NCBI GenBank assembly: GCA_003260075.1
Contig: QLIY01000790.1
Coordinates: forward strand, 1-64,000
Direction of reading: 5' to 3'
Origin: Phallusia mammillata
Lineage: Eukaryota; Chordata; Ascidiacea; Phlebobranchia; Ascidiidae
DNA: 64,000 bases
A program made the translations under genes and the position numbers. The notes under the pieces were generated by a model. The model searched no databases. It saw only the letters and a list, made by a program, of their open reading frames with translations, and was not told the origin of the DNA. Positions 1 to 12,262 of the stretch are shown one piece after another (position 1 is the stretch's first letter; every line of letters starts with the position of its first letter).

Positions 1-105
1 CTTGGCCGAATGGTCTGGCGCGCCTGACCCATATACGGACATAAAAAAAACAGATAGGGATTCGTCCCCGGGAGGTTCCTGGGTTCAAACCCCGTGAAAA
101 AAATG
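1..105 (+). repeat. tRNA-derived SINE-like repeat, copy 1 (class II tRNA-like head)
   Basis: The segment begins with an A-box-like stretch, TGGCCGAATGGT, as in the D arm of Ser/Leu tRNAs. It ends with a B-box-like GGGTTCAAACCCC followed by an A-rich tail. A closely similar copy lies at 35714-35817. Two dispersed copies with internal Pol III promoter boxes and an A-rich end fit a tRNA-derived SINE better than a working tRNA, and I see no paired acceptor stem. The left edge may be cut by the window. Confidence 0.6.
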
Positions 106-639
106 CTGACGGTTAGGGCTATTAGGGTTGGTCTGAGGTTTCATAATAACAATAAAATTAACCTAAACCAAGTTCTTTATGTTGAATTTAGTCCCAACCC
201 CAATCCAAGTCTCACTGTTAATTTAAATAACTGCGCTCTTTACGCTTTCTATCGGTATTTAGCAACCCTTTTTCAGTGTGAGTTCTTGTGTTAGTAGCTT
301 TACCGAAGTGTACAGCAGCAGCACAGCGTACGTATCTTATTCTGCTTACAAAGATTCTCAGTGTGCTGAGGGAACCTGTGTATTTGCGCAAACGTATGAA
401 AAACTGAGAACAAAACATTGATCCCTTTCATAATTATCTTAAAAACTTGGTGGTTAGATGTTGGGATGTATGTTTTTTTGGTAGTTAAACAAAAGCAACT
501 ACTACAAACAGCATAAGTGTACACACACAGTTAAAAAACGTTTTTGGGGACTTGAAAGTTAGTGGCCCATTGCGATAAACAGTTGCACGCCACTCATATA
601 CAGTAAAGTAAAATTAGCAATACAACAATTTGGCTTAGG

Positions 640-3600
640 TTAGATTTGGCGCAGTTTTACTACAATCCCATTTGCAGAATGAAGTGAAGTCCCCTGTTGA
701 GGCTCCGGCTCCGGTGTCTCCGCATCTCTGTAAATTTCGAATCTTCGAAGAATTTGTGCAATAATCACCCGCATCTGATGCATGGCGAAACGCTGGCCAA
801 TGCAGTTCCTGCAAATAAAGTTGAAAATAAACAAAATATTCGTCAGACACCCTTTTTTTCAAGTAGAAAACGTTTAGGGGCATTAACACTAAATGGCTTG
901 CTTATAAACTTTTTGACACTTGTTTTTTCGGTTCCCTTGCCGTTTTACGAAACTGTTTATCAACGACTATTGGATGAAGTGATAATGCAAATAAAATTGT
1001 GAGTTTTTTACTTTGTCTTTGGTTAAGGAGTTGGCGACTTTAATGTAGTTTAACACATTGAGTTTCACAGGGTTGCAACAATGCCAGTCAAGTTTCTTGC
1101 TCAGGGAAACATCAGTAAGTCAAGACAGGATTAGAATCCAAAACCCTTGTGAACATAAAGAGGTGTCGCCCCAATCGGCGGTCTTGACGAACGCGATTCT
1201 CGGTTTATTATTAATATTATTAAACATGAAATACAAATACCGTTAAAAAAATTTTATACCTTGGCCCTGCTGAAAACGGAACAAATGCATAAGAAGGTCG
1301 ACCAGCAGAATTTTCAGGCGAAAATCTGTCTGGGTTGTATTCCTGTGAATTTGAAAAAACATCATTTATATGTTTGAGGTGTTACTACTAACGTGAAATC
1401 CTTGATAACCTACGGTTTTTTCGGTGTCCTTGCTGTTTACTTAACTTTTCAACAATGGAACTGTGATGATGAAGTGACTATGCAAATAAAAATTGACTTG
1501 ACTTGACTTGCTAAAGAGATAACTCGCTGTTCCTCCCCATTAAATCAAGAAACTCTGTACTTTCTAATGTATGATAGTACGCCATTAAAGGCGTGATACA
1601 GAATTAAGCCGGTCTCCAAAGCATTCCTATCTGCCAATTAAGGAACAGACCAGAAAAAATGGGAATGCTTGGGAGACCGACTTGATTCAGTATCAGGCCT
1701 TTATTGAGCCTGGCGTACTAAAATTTACAATAAGTATTCCGTGATCGCTGGTCTGCATCGACGCTTCAGGGCTGATCCCAGTACGAATGTATTCATCTTA
1801 GTTGTAATTTACGTGGTTTAAAAGTAACAATGACCACGTGAGTAAAGTAACCTAATCACAATAACTTTCGCAAAATTAGTATGTAAGAAATGCATCAGAC
1901 TTTTCAACAACCGCTATAAGTTATATTTTTCTTACCAGCGGATTTTTCCATATTTTTTCGTGCCTATGGATGGCAAAAATGCTCACTGCCACAATTTGTC
2001 CTTTGTGCAACTTGATTTCTTTGTACCCGTTGAATCGATGCGTTATTGTGATGTCTTCATCAAGTTGTCGGGAAATATATGGAATTACTGGCATTAGGCG
2101 AAGACTCTCTTTGATGCATTGGGTCAAGTACGGAAGTTTGTTCATATCGGTTCTGCAAAACAAAAGTTGGTTGGATAAAGTGATTTCAATATTGTTACAA
2201 ACATCATATTGCCACACATGTTCAGGCTATTGGTTAATGTGTCGTGTTATTGCAAAAATTACAAATTTTCTGGTATACTTGTGCTGAAATATACCAAGTC
2301 GACCCGAGGTTGTGTAATTCTAACTATGACATAAAATACTTTACATTCGTTTAAGACACGATTGGTTAGGCAGGGTTTGCGTTACGGTTCGGGTTCGGGT
2401 TCGGATTCGGATTCGGATTCGGGTACGATTTTACACTTGGTAGTCTGAACCTTACTTTTGGGCTTTACCTTTACAGAAGGTTTACAGTGCGGTTCAGGTT
2501 TAGGGCTTGTGCTTTCGGGTTGGGGGACCCGTTTCGGACTAGCTTACACAACTTTGAAAAGGTAAAAGTAACAGTTACTAGGGATGGGCCAAAACTGCAA
2601 ATGTTCTGTTTGGTCGAGCACCGAACATCTCACGTTGATGCTCGGTACTCGGCCGAGCACACTCGGTACATTGTGACGTCACGAACATTCCCAATTCCAC
2701 GCTAGTTTTGTAGATTTCCGAGGTCCCTTACGTCACCAGCGGTGTATTAAGCTGTACAGGCCCACAAGTACACGTTTTCCACAATCTAACGCATTAAAAT
2801 CAACAGCCATTTTTGTTCATAGATATCCTTTCGAACAACAGTTACGTGTGTTAGCAAGGCATGAATATGCAAATTTAATGCTCGGATCAGTTTGTGCAAC
2901 TACGGCCGAGTACCGAGCACTCAGGTTCTGGCTCGGTTCGGCCCATCCCTAACAATCACCACAAAAATCAACATTTGAGAACCCACATTTTCACAGTGTA
3001 TATAAATTTACTTTGAAGGTTAAAGTGATAAACAGCACACAAATTAATCATTTTAGGATGTATTTTTTACAACTCACATTTTGACATCAGGTCTGCTTCC
3101 GATTGCGGCATTTATCTCTTCCCGGCATTTCTGTTGAAATTCTGGATGTTTCGAAATTTCGTACATATACCATGATAGTGCTGTAAAATACATAGTGAGT
3201 ATTGAATCCAATAACCTTGATTTAAATATATATATTCTTCTATTACCGTCTGTTACAGTGTTTTGTCCAGCTGAGAAAAACGTTTTAACTTCATTGACCA
3301 CTTCATCGTCTGTTAACCCCACTCCGTATTGATCCTGAAACACAGGAGGTTTGTTTATGAAAGAGTTGCTGAATTGGGGTAGAGCTACTAACACTGGAAT
3401 TTGGCTGACGCCCGGTCTGGGAATTTCTGGTAGGTAGGTAGTTTATGGTGCTGATTCAGCAATTTGGGTTTATGGTAAGAATGATTGCTGAGGGGGGGGG
3501 GGATTTGGGTTTATGGTAAGAATGATTGCTGAGTCAGTAATTTGGGTTTATGGTAAGAATGATTGCTGAGTCAGCACCATAAACGCCTATGCTCTGTTGC

Positions 3601-6600
3601 GCCACCTACCAAACCGGGCCGTCAGCCAAATTCCAGTGTTAGTAGTTCTACCCTGAATTCGTGGTTAAAGAAAATATTTGACATGTTTGAAAATATTTAT
3701 CAACACATTTTGAAAAGGGTATATACTCTAAGTCCTAGAGTCTAGGTCTAGGACAGTGTTTCTTAACCTTTTTTGCGCTCAGTGTATTTATGACTTGCGT
3801 GTTGGATGCATGCATTAAAACAGAATTGTAAGTAGTACAAAACTAACCCGTTCTAGATATATAGCAAAGTAACTTGTTACGCATTCTTGATGGTTGTAAC
3901 GTTCGTTTGGTCAAGAAAGAGATATATAAAATAGAAATTAGAAAATGGAATATCAGAAAGCCACCTTTCTAGTTTTAGATGTTATCAATATCATAACAGT
4001 TAAACATACCAAATTGCTGAATGCAAACAGAAAAAGAGGATGCATGATAGACCTAAGAAACTTCTTGCAAACTCTTGTGTTGACAGCAGCTTTAGGTTTA
4101 CCTTATTCTGTATGAGCACGTCAAGGAAATCTACATGTTGCCCCTTCCCTTTGCGGAAAGCAAACGTCTCTCCTGTCGTCTTGTCGTCAACTTTCGTCGT
4201 TTCAACTGAATCTGACTCCAGAGAATTCAACGGGGGGGGGGGTGCTCGTCTTTCTCCAATGATCTGTGAAGAAAAAGAACAAAAAATGAAATAAAAATCC
4301 TGTAAAGCAGGGCTTCTCAAACTGTGGGTCGCGACTCAAATTGGGGTCACGAAATATAATTTTGGGGTCGCGAAACATCATGCGTTATTATGTTATTGTT
4401 ACACTAAATGGTATACATGCGTAAATTTATTGTTTAAACATCATTCACGTGTATAGGCTACACCAGTAGTTCTCAAACTGTGCGACGCGACGCCCTGGTG
4501 TGTCGTTTCAATTTTTCAGGGGCGTCGCACAATGGTTTCGTTTCGTGGCTTTATGTTGTTGTATCATTAAACACAACTTTAATAATAAGTTCCCTCATTA
4601 ACTTTTTTCGCTGGTGCGTCGTAAGCCCAGAAAACTTTTCCCGAGGCGTCGGAACCCAAAAAAGTTTGAGAACCACTGGGCTACCGCCATCAAGGGGTCA
4701 CGTAGAAATTTCTTTCCTAACATGGGGTCGCAGAGCAAGAAGGTTTGAGACCCTCCGCTGTAAAGCATACGTTCTTAATCATGGGCAAACATGTGAAAAC
4801 GTTTTATTTCTATTTTTTCTATTGTTCAACCAACGAAAAAGTACTTTATACCAGAGGTGTACATGAACCGAAATGCCCGCATGCCCGGAGCCGGATTTTG
4901 CCAATATTTACCGAAGTCTAACCGGAGCCGGAGTTACGTTTTTATCACATTTGCCGGAGCAGAAGCCGGAGCAGAAGCCGGATCCGGAGTTCATTTTGCT
5001 TTTATTGTTGCTTTATTAAAGAAACAATTATTAGTCAGCTGGTTTTGCGCTATTTGTCAGGAGTCGAAGTGGAGTCCATTTTTTGGCAGTGAAGTCAGAG
5101 TCTAAAAAAATCAAACTATGTACACACTGGTGGGATTCAGCCGATTCGCACCGGTTCTATAGAACCGTCTCACAAATTTTTATGAAATCATCGAACCGGT
5201 AAGCATTACTGGTTACTGTCAAAGGACTTTTTGTAACAGAACCGGCTAAAAAATATGACTTTTGTAATAGAACCGGCTGGCAAAAAATTTGAATCCTAGC
5301 ACTGTCTGTACATCTCTGCCATATAACCGACAATGAAAGTTAAAAAATTAAAAAGCAGGAGAAATTAATCAATTGTCAGACATGCTGTATTCATTTTACC
5401 TCGCCAATTTTGTTAGAAATCCTTGCAATGATTTCAAAGAATCTTTTTCCCTCTTTTGTCATCTTGTATATGAGGTCACTATGATACAAAGGGATAGCCC
5501 AACGTCTCATGATATTTTGTGTCGATTCTCGGACGAGATGATTGTATTGTTCGCCATTTCTGTGAAAGCATAAGGTGCAAGGAATTGTCAAAATGTTTTT
5601 AACAATGTACTGTCGCCAGTATGCATATATTTTGATGTACATGATGTATAAGGTTCTGCGATTCTGCTCCTACCTTATGATCTAAAACAGTGGTTCTCAA
5701 CTGGTTTTGGGCCATGGACCACCGGCCCAGTAAAAATAAGATCGTGGACCATTCCAATTTTAAGCAAGCTTGAAGTACGCATGATACACAACCATTTGGG
5801 CTTGAAACATATTTTTTAAAACTGATTTTCGAGAAGTAAGATACAATTATTATCAGCTAACATTTTGATACTCTTTCAGTATGTAATATGCAATCATCTC
5901 TAGTTTATCAACAAGTTTAGTGGACGTCTCGTGGACCACCCAAAAAGTCATCATGGACCACCAGTTGAGAACCACTGATTTAAAACGTCACAATTAGGAC
6001 TTACCCCACATCCACTAATTGTGACATCATACACTCCATCATGTTCTTATAGGAAGTTTCGGACAAGATAAGAGATATATCTGCCGCCCTTTTGCTGCTG
6101 GCAACTTCCTCGCACCAATCGATGCATGGTTGACAGTTGTAGTTGAAAACCTCACAATGTCTGTGTATTGTAAAGCAAAAAAAACGAGGAAATATTATCG
6201 ACGATTGCTGTTTAGTCGAAGTGAAACACAAAATTTGGAAAATTATTAAAAAAACACAAATTCAGTCCATATAAACAAACAAGAATATTTTTACAATAAT
6301 GTAGTCATGGTATTAGTGTGTGCGGGAAACATAGAAAACATGTCTTCAGGAACTGAGGATGCCATTTCGGCAAAGATATACAATAAACCTCGGGTAATCC
6401 GGACCCGTTTGGACCGAAAAAAACATGTCCGGATTAAATGAAGATCATGATTGTTTCGATTTGTTAACGCCTAGCTACATTATAGATAATTTTTTCCTCG
6501 AGTTTTGTTTAAATTAGACAAAGATCCAGATTAACTGTGTCGATTAGTTAACGCCTAGCCACATTACAGACCATGTTTACCTCGAGTTTTGCCTGAATTA

Positions 6601-8787
6601 GGAGAGGATCCAGATTAACGGAATCCGATTTAACCAACGTTTACGGTCTTTATTCCATTTTTTTCCTTATTCTATCTTATTTTATCTTATGTCAAAGGAC
6701 TTATTTTATCTTTTTTTGAACGTCTTTTCATATTTAAGAGTTAAATCAATGTTTGAAACCCGAAACGACCTGTGGAACTTACTGTTGTAGAATGTTGAAG
6801 TGAAATATTGGTGTAAGGAGTCTTCTGTGCCTTTTCCACCTTTCCCCTTGTGAGACAATGAGTCCGTTTCCGAGATGAGCAGAGATGATCTTTTTGTAAT
6901 TGGGCCCCTTTGGAGCTGAAATGGTGAACCATAACGGTTATGAGACCAAAGGCTGCTGGCCTTATTGCGTCCCCCTAGCTTAGCACAACACTGAAAGAAT
7001 ATGTTTATCTCAATTCATAAGGATTGATGACTTGAAGATTTAATAAATTTGAATCCACATTTTTCGCAAAATAAAAGTCGTTTTCCTGGCTAGGTGCAAT
7101 AAACGAAAATAAAATTTAAAAAGTCGCTCTGCAACTTACATGATTTGGACAGAATAGTTTTTGCAACATCTGGATGATGAACTTGCAAGAACATTTGGAA
7201 CGGACCCAACCAGTAACCGAAACAAGCTGGATTACTTCTTGTCATTCCAAACATTTTCAACAAGCCTTCATATTTGTAAAGTGGAACCTGCAGTTAATGA
7301 ACAAAATATGATTTGGAACTGTAATTGAAGTCAGCTACTATAGCCAATTGTGGCTCAAGATAAACCCCTTTATGTCACGCTTGAATACGTCCGTTTAGGA
7401 ACACTGTTATTATTTTATTCTTGGCGCTGAAACAGTTAAATTGATTGAATGGACTTTTCGGGTCGAGTTCGGGCTCAAATTTGAATAATACGATCTATAA
7501 CTGTAACTGATTTCATACTTAGTTTGAACATAATCATCATGTAAAGAATAATCTAAGATTTTTCGTCTAATCGTTTCTGTTGTACAAAAATACTAACTTG
7601 AATAACCGTATAGTTGCTGTTTTAGGTTTTTGAGATGCAGCTCTATCGTCTAGACCAGGGGTGCACAACCTGCGGCCGTACGGCTGATGAGACGAGTTTG
7701 TGCTGCCGTTAACATTTTTATTAAAATATATGTACTGGGGACCGTGACGTAAGTAAAACTCTTTTGCTAAATATTTTGATTTTCAAACTGCTGTAAACAG
7801 ATTTTGTGGTACTGAAAAGAGTATTACCAACCTATAAGTAGCCAGATGCGTCAGACTTTATGTACGCCTATTTTGTGTAAACAATGCGAAAAAACAGGCA
7901 CCACAAGCGTCACAATAAATATTATGACGTCATAAACAGTTAAGACTGATCTTCACGCGATTCAGCTCAATCTGTGCATGATGTAAACCTATTTTTATTA
8001 GATCAGTAATTTTAAAACAAAAATGAGCTGGTAATTGGCTGCCGTTGGTGAAATAAGGATTTGCGATGCGACCATCGTAGCGAAAAGGTTGTGCACCCCT
8101 GGTCTAGTCCATACGATCAATATTAGCTTTTTTGTTTACTTTGATAAAATCACGCCCAAATATGTATGAAAACAAACAGACTCGAGACATGTAAATTACT
8201 CGTAGGTCCAAAAGTCCGCTTTATGGGCTTACGGAAATAAACAGACAAAATTAATAAGCCCACATAAAAGAAATTGACAAATGTAAGCAACTAACTATTG
8301 TACGCTAAATGTACGACAGACTGACTCACATTAAAAACCTATTAACAAAATTTAGCTCTTCCAGCAGTTTTTATTAAAGTATGCCAACGTTTCGATGTCC
8401 CATATGAGACACCTTCATCAGGGTAATGACATAAATTGCAAACGCAAGTTATTATAGAGCGAAAAGGGCGGCGAAACACACACTAAACCTATGTCCACAC
8501 TTTGAAACCCGCCTCGATATAGCTTTCAGATCCAATATAGCGGACATCCTGCAATATAAGAATTAATAAAACCTCCTGACCTGTTTTGTGTGTCCAAACA
8601 ACCAATGGGCACCATCGTCGCAAGACAGCAGCTTCGTCGTCTTTCGCATTCTGGCTTGTTTCTGCACGAACGGTTTAACATATTTCACGATGACAGTGGA
8701 AAAGACAAGTACAGGCAGAAGATATGCAAAGACATAACCCAGTGCGAATTGCAAGGCTGAAATACTTATCCCTACTGATAATGACAT
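640..8787 (-). CDS. Cytochrome P450, CYP4-like (11 exons, complete)
   Basis: Probable microsomal monooxygenase of the CYP4 clan (fatty-acid or eicosanoid hydroxylation in the family). Exons in coding order: 8787-8581, 7287-7140, 6915-6783, 6160-6005, 5559-5400, 4263-4102, 3334-3247, 3180-3078, 2152-1936, 1342-1260, 808-640. All junctions are GT-AG and the phases close to 541 residues, close to the usual CYP4 length of about 500-525. Residues 8-30 form the N-terminal membrane anchor. Helix C has W145-K-R-H-R149, the K helix has E401-S-L-R404, a PDRF-like motif follows, and the heme loop FSAGPRNCIG places the ligand at Cys488. The I helix (340-350) reads [11 protein letters not shown]. It lacks the glutamate that links heme covalently in many CYP4s and has Asn for the usual acid before the conserved Thr348. 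Exon 6 contains a run of 10 C on the coding strand (Pro codons) whose length may be a sequencing error. Family is confident; subfamily is not. Confidence 0.93.
1575..1720. repeat. Palindromic MITE, TIR starting TAGTACGCCA
   Basis: The two ends are imperfect inverted repeats (left TAGTACGCCATTAAAGGCGT, right ending GAGCCTGGCGTACTA). Internal arms GGTCTCCAAAGCATTCC and GGAATGCTTGGGAGACC also pair. Related ends occur at about 36375-36430 and 53105-53165, so this is a dispersed family. It lies in an intron of the P450 gene. Confidence 0.7.
2383..2432. repeat. TTCGGG/TTCGGA simple repeat
   Basis: A hexamer array of TTCGGG and TTCGGA units in a P450 intron. The next 100 bases keep a weaker version of the same composition. 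Confidence 0.7.
2579..2951. mobile_element. MITE with TAGGGATGGGCC terminal inverted repeats
   Basis: It starts TAGGGATGGGCC and ends GGCCCATCCCTA, an exact 12-bp inverted repeat. The interior has repeated GAGTACCGAGCAC-like and CTCGGCCGAG motifs. The flanks are weakly alike, so the target site duplication is unclear. It is non-coding and lies in a P450 intron. Confidence 0.7.
3377..3653. mobile_element. MITE with about 90-bp inverted arms and an internal 37-bp tandem repeat
   Basis: The left arm, reading through CACTGGAATTTGGCTGACG, is inverted on the right as CGTCAGCCAAATTCCAGTG. TGAATT occurs immediately outside both ends (3371-3376 and 3654-3659), a plausible target site duplication. The interior repeats a unit containing GGTTTATGGTAAGAATGATT three times, with a G run at 3494-3503 between units. 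It lies in a P450 intron. Confidence 0.7.
4308..4757. mobile_element. hAT-type MITE (outer element of a nested pair)
   Basis: It begins CAGGGCTTCTCAAACTG and ends with the matching inverse around GTTTGAGACCCTC. The 8-mer CTGTAAAG flanks both sides (4300-4307 and 4758-4765), as expected of hAT 8-bp target duplications. A second element at 4464-4678 is inserted inside it. It lies just upstream of P450 exon 6 in the coding direction. Confidence 0.75.
4464..4678. mobile_element. hAT-type MITE nested inside 4308-4757
   Basis: The left end is CAGTAGTTCTCAAACTGTGC and the right end is GTTTGAGAACCACTG. Flanking 8-mers GGCTACAC and GGCTACCG agree at 6 of 8 positions. It is younger than its host element. 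Confidence 0.75.
5688..5977. mobile_element. hAT-type MITE
   Basis: It starts CAGTGGTTCTCAACTGG and ends CCAGTTGAGAACCACTG, an exact 17-bp terminal inverted repeat. Flanking 8-mers ATCTAAAA and ATTTAAAA differ at one position. It lies in the P450 intron between exons 4 and 5. Confidence 0.85.
6450..6645. repeat. Two diverged tandem units of about 100 bp
   Basis: Each unit carries GTTAACGCCTAGC, ACATTA and CTCGAGTTTTG in the same order and ends at a GATCCAGATTAA-like motif. The units differ at several positions, so this looks like an old tandem duplication rather than an assembly repeat. Confidence 0.5.
7656..8101. mobile_element. hAT-type MITE (CAGGGGTGCACAACC family)
   Basis: It starts CAGGGGTGCACAACCT and ends AGGTTGTGCACCCCTG. 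Flanking 8-mers GTCTAGAC and GTCTAGTC differ at one position. It lies in the first P450 intron. The element at 45817-46079 has related ends. Confidence 0.85.
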
Positions 8788-9951
8788 TTTGCTTTAATTC
8801 CAGCATACATGCACCCGAAAACTATCCAGTGAATAAAACATCTGAACCATTTTCAGGCGGAAATATATATGAGGTAATGACGGTGCAAAAAAAGTAAGCA
8901 ATGCTTGTAATACTTTGTCGAAACATTTACCGTTTTAAAGTAAAAGGTCGACCGTTTTCCGGTAATTATAATTGTCGTGTGCTATTTCACATCACTTTTC
9001 TAAGAATCGAAAAAAGCGAGGTTAATTTTGAACGGGGGTCGGTAACCGGTCAGGTCTGTGAAGTTAATGTTTTACCGACAATCGAACATCACCGAGACAA
9101 AACAACAAAACGTCGCCTCAAGAACAATCGACAAATCATATGTTTTCGACAACCTTTTCAATTGTAGTTGCAATTAAATTAATTTCTGAAACAAAAAATT
9201 TCATTTTTTACGGTTTTGGAATATCACATGTTCACCTTTAGATAATATCCCGTAAATTACCCAAAAATAACATTAGTACCATTATTGTAAGTTGTGCATT
9301 TCGGCTATTCTGTAGAGTTCAGGCTGTGTTCGTACTTGGATTTTAATAAAACAGGCTTTATTGAGGATTCACTCGGCATTATTTTTGCCGTTTTTTCATC
9401 GACTCTCAAGCTTTTTGCTTTTACTGATCGGATTCGGATCTCGTTACGGCCCAGTTTAGACTCTGGTTGAATTTCACGATAGAAATGTTACTGACTGTGA
9501 ATGGTTAGGCCCAAGTAGGCCAAAAAAAATTAAGCTCGGACTACCACCCGGCTCGACTTAAAAAAAATTGCATTGAGCACAAAGTACCAGAGTTGTAAAC
9601 GGGCCTAAAATTGGAGTCCGAACCCGAAAGTACAAGCCCGAAACCCGGCCAGAACCCGAATCGTTATGGAGAAGCTCGTTTATGTCCAAATGATTGATTG
9701 ACAGGCCCATACTGAAGCCTCAGGAAAAACCTAAACAACAAACACAATAGACAATTGGTAGTCAACAAAGCGTTTTTCGGCTTTTTGCTATTAGATTTAG
9801 GATAAGCAAAAATTTCCACATTTTTATTAACTACTTCGGCCCGGTCCGCGGCCCGGTTGTTGAAGACCACTGATTTAGGAGGTAATTTGTCGTTTTTTTA
9901 TTTGACTGATCTTTTAGTCGTTCTTGTTATTTGTTCCGTTTTGTACAGCCG
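8788..9951. other. P450 upstream region, no gene seen
   Basis: This holds the presumed promoter of the minus-strand P450 gene. I see no convincing exon. It includes CCCGAA/TTCGGG-rich sequence near 9420-9670. Confidence 0.5.
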
Positions 9952-10667
9952 TACACTACAAAAACCAGTGTGTTGATTCAACACGCCGGTGTGTTTCAAC
10001 CACACTATCGGTGTGTTCTTAGAACACGGCAGGTGCGTTGTTACGGCGAAAATCGATGTGTATTCGCTAAACGACACGACGTATAGGATGGACAGCACGC
10101 CAGGTGTGTTGATTAAGGTCAAGGTGATCGGTTTCAAGGGGGGGGGGCATACCTTGTCGAGTACATTACAATTATATAGCATCTGACATGCAGTTGAACT
10201 TTTGTTTTTTATTTTTTACCTGTGTTTCCCCCACCGTTACATTCATGCCATAACTTTCTTTTGTTTGTTCTGTCAAACGTTATGTTTTCTGTCTCTTCGA
10301 TATATGCGCTATTTCGTTGGTACGTTACTGTTTAGGGGGGGGGGTTTGATGGATCCTCGTTCTTTTTGCTTTAACTTGTTGGGCGCTGTCTTCTTGACTC
10401 GAACTGCAGCAACGTTAATTTGGGGGGGGGGATTGGTGTGTCATGCACATAGCTCTAAACAACACGCAACACGCGTGTTGTATGAGTGTGTTCAAACGAC
10501 ACACCAGGTGTGTCGCGAAACTGCAGCTTCAAACAACACGGCAGGCGTGTCGTTGAACAACACACCTCCAAACAACACATCGCCTCACAACACGGCTCGG
10601 TGTGTCGTGTGTTGTATACGGCTTTAAAATTGGCGTGTTGTTACAACACACCGGTTTTTCTAGTGTA
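9952..10667. mobile_element. DNA transposon-like element with TACACTA-type TIR and many short palindromes
   Basis: The left end TACACTACAAAAACCAGTGT pairs with the right end CACCGGTTTTTCTAGTGTA. The interior is full of small palindromes such as ACACCAGGTGTGT and CAACACGCGTGTTG. G runs at about 10138, 10335 and 10423 break it. The 3' flank after 10770 repeats the sequence at 10349-10424, so this copy is partly misassembled. No transposase is visible. Confidence 0.6.
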
Positions 10668-11295
10668 ATTAGCAGGATTTCTTTAGTCGAATTCTTTATG
10701 CTTGTAGCGTTTACCTCGATGGCGTCTATATTTACTCCAAACGCTACAAGAAATACCAATGTTATTGCCTCGGTTTTTGATGGATCCTCGTTCTTTTTGC
10801 TTTAACTTGTTGGGCGCTGTCTTCTTGACTCGAACTGCAGCAACGTTAATTTGAGACATCCTATATTTAGATCAGCTGAAACATAATGCAAGGTTATCTC
10901 TTTCCAATTGTATTCTAGTAGTTACGCAACATTTATCGTTTCACAATTCCAAAACCTCTCTCTTTTCAAGGCGGAAAACAGCGCATTTTATACTCCCACA
11001 ATGCAACAGTAAACGTCTTCTCTTGTACATAAATACGTTTGTTAATGTTACTTTTAACTGGGCAAAGTCCACATTTGCCTTTTTTATGTGTTAAGAATAT
11101 ACTCGAAAACAGGAACATAGACGTCAGTGGGACCGGACATGTATAACTGCGAAATGCAAGGCAAAATGTCCCAAATAGAATATGACTTCAACCATACAAG
11201 CAAAACATGTACCTGTAAACCGTGTAAAATGTTCGTTTTATGGACTATTTGCGTTTGTTCTTTATAATAGCTGCAAACGCTGCTCTAATGCAGCA

Positions 11296-11454
11296 TACAA
11301 AAGTATAACGTGCAATTCGTATCAAATATTGCATATATTTACTTGGTCTGCTACATGCTAAATTGGTCAAGGGGGGGGGGGCAAAAGTATAACGTGCAAT
11401 TCGTATGAAATATTGCATATATTTACTTGGTCTGCTACATGCTAAATTGGTCAA
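11296..11454. repeat. 74-bp segment repeated on either side of a G run
   Basis: 11296-11370 and 11381-11454 are nearly identical and are separated only by a run of about 10 G. This is most likely two alleles joined by the assembler, not a biological tandem repeat. Confidence 0.75.
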
Positions 11455-12262
11455 GGTCAAAGTGTAGGTTACATGACCTGTCGTCGTAAGGTTCAGCCCA
11501 AACACCCTTGCAGGTTGATTACTATTATTTTTTGACAATTCCGTTGTTTGTCGCCGCAATTTTACTACAGCAATTCGAAAACTGGGCATGAAAAAGACCC
11601 AAAGTTTATTTTAAGTTGTATTGGATATGCCGTTCGCTCATTGGTTTGAAAACTTTTCTTTTTACAGGTCACGTGACGTAACCAGTGTTCACCAAAGGTT
11701 GATATTAACTTGTTTTACGTTCCAAATTTGCAGTAAAACTTTTCCGGGTTACAGTTATTGACAAAATTTGCGCCCAACAGTAAAGAAGGCTTTGATTCAC
11801 GAGTTGGTTTTTATTTACTTAGTGGAAAAGTTTTAAGAGAGAACTAAAGAAGGAGACTTAAGAAATCATTTTCACTTTACGGGGTAATCTTGTATTATAT
11901 CTGATTTTTGCTCTGTAAAAATGTTGGCATATAGTTTGCGTCAAAGTGTTTGATCAAACCTGTATACTATTTACCAATATTTTATCATGTGTATAGTAGT
12001 GGGACATAAACAGAATGATATACTATAGTGGTACCGGTATACTGCAAAAAATACTGTCTCACTAACAACGCGTTATGTGTAGTTTTTACTCAGTATGTGC
12101 CAATCTTGTATTCATTGGATTGTCTTGAGCGAATATTTTTTAACCTTATTGTGTTGTACATTATAGAATTTCATGTTTTGTAAAAAAGTAATATTAAATT
12201 TAACATTCAAAGACAGCAACAAAATTATTAATTGCTTTCAGAATCAAAACACACAGTTACAA

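Noticed and set aside
4480-4866. A 128-codon plus-strand gene
   Set aside because: It overlaps the nested hAT MITEs and has no recognisable protein content.
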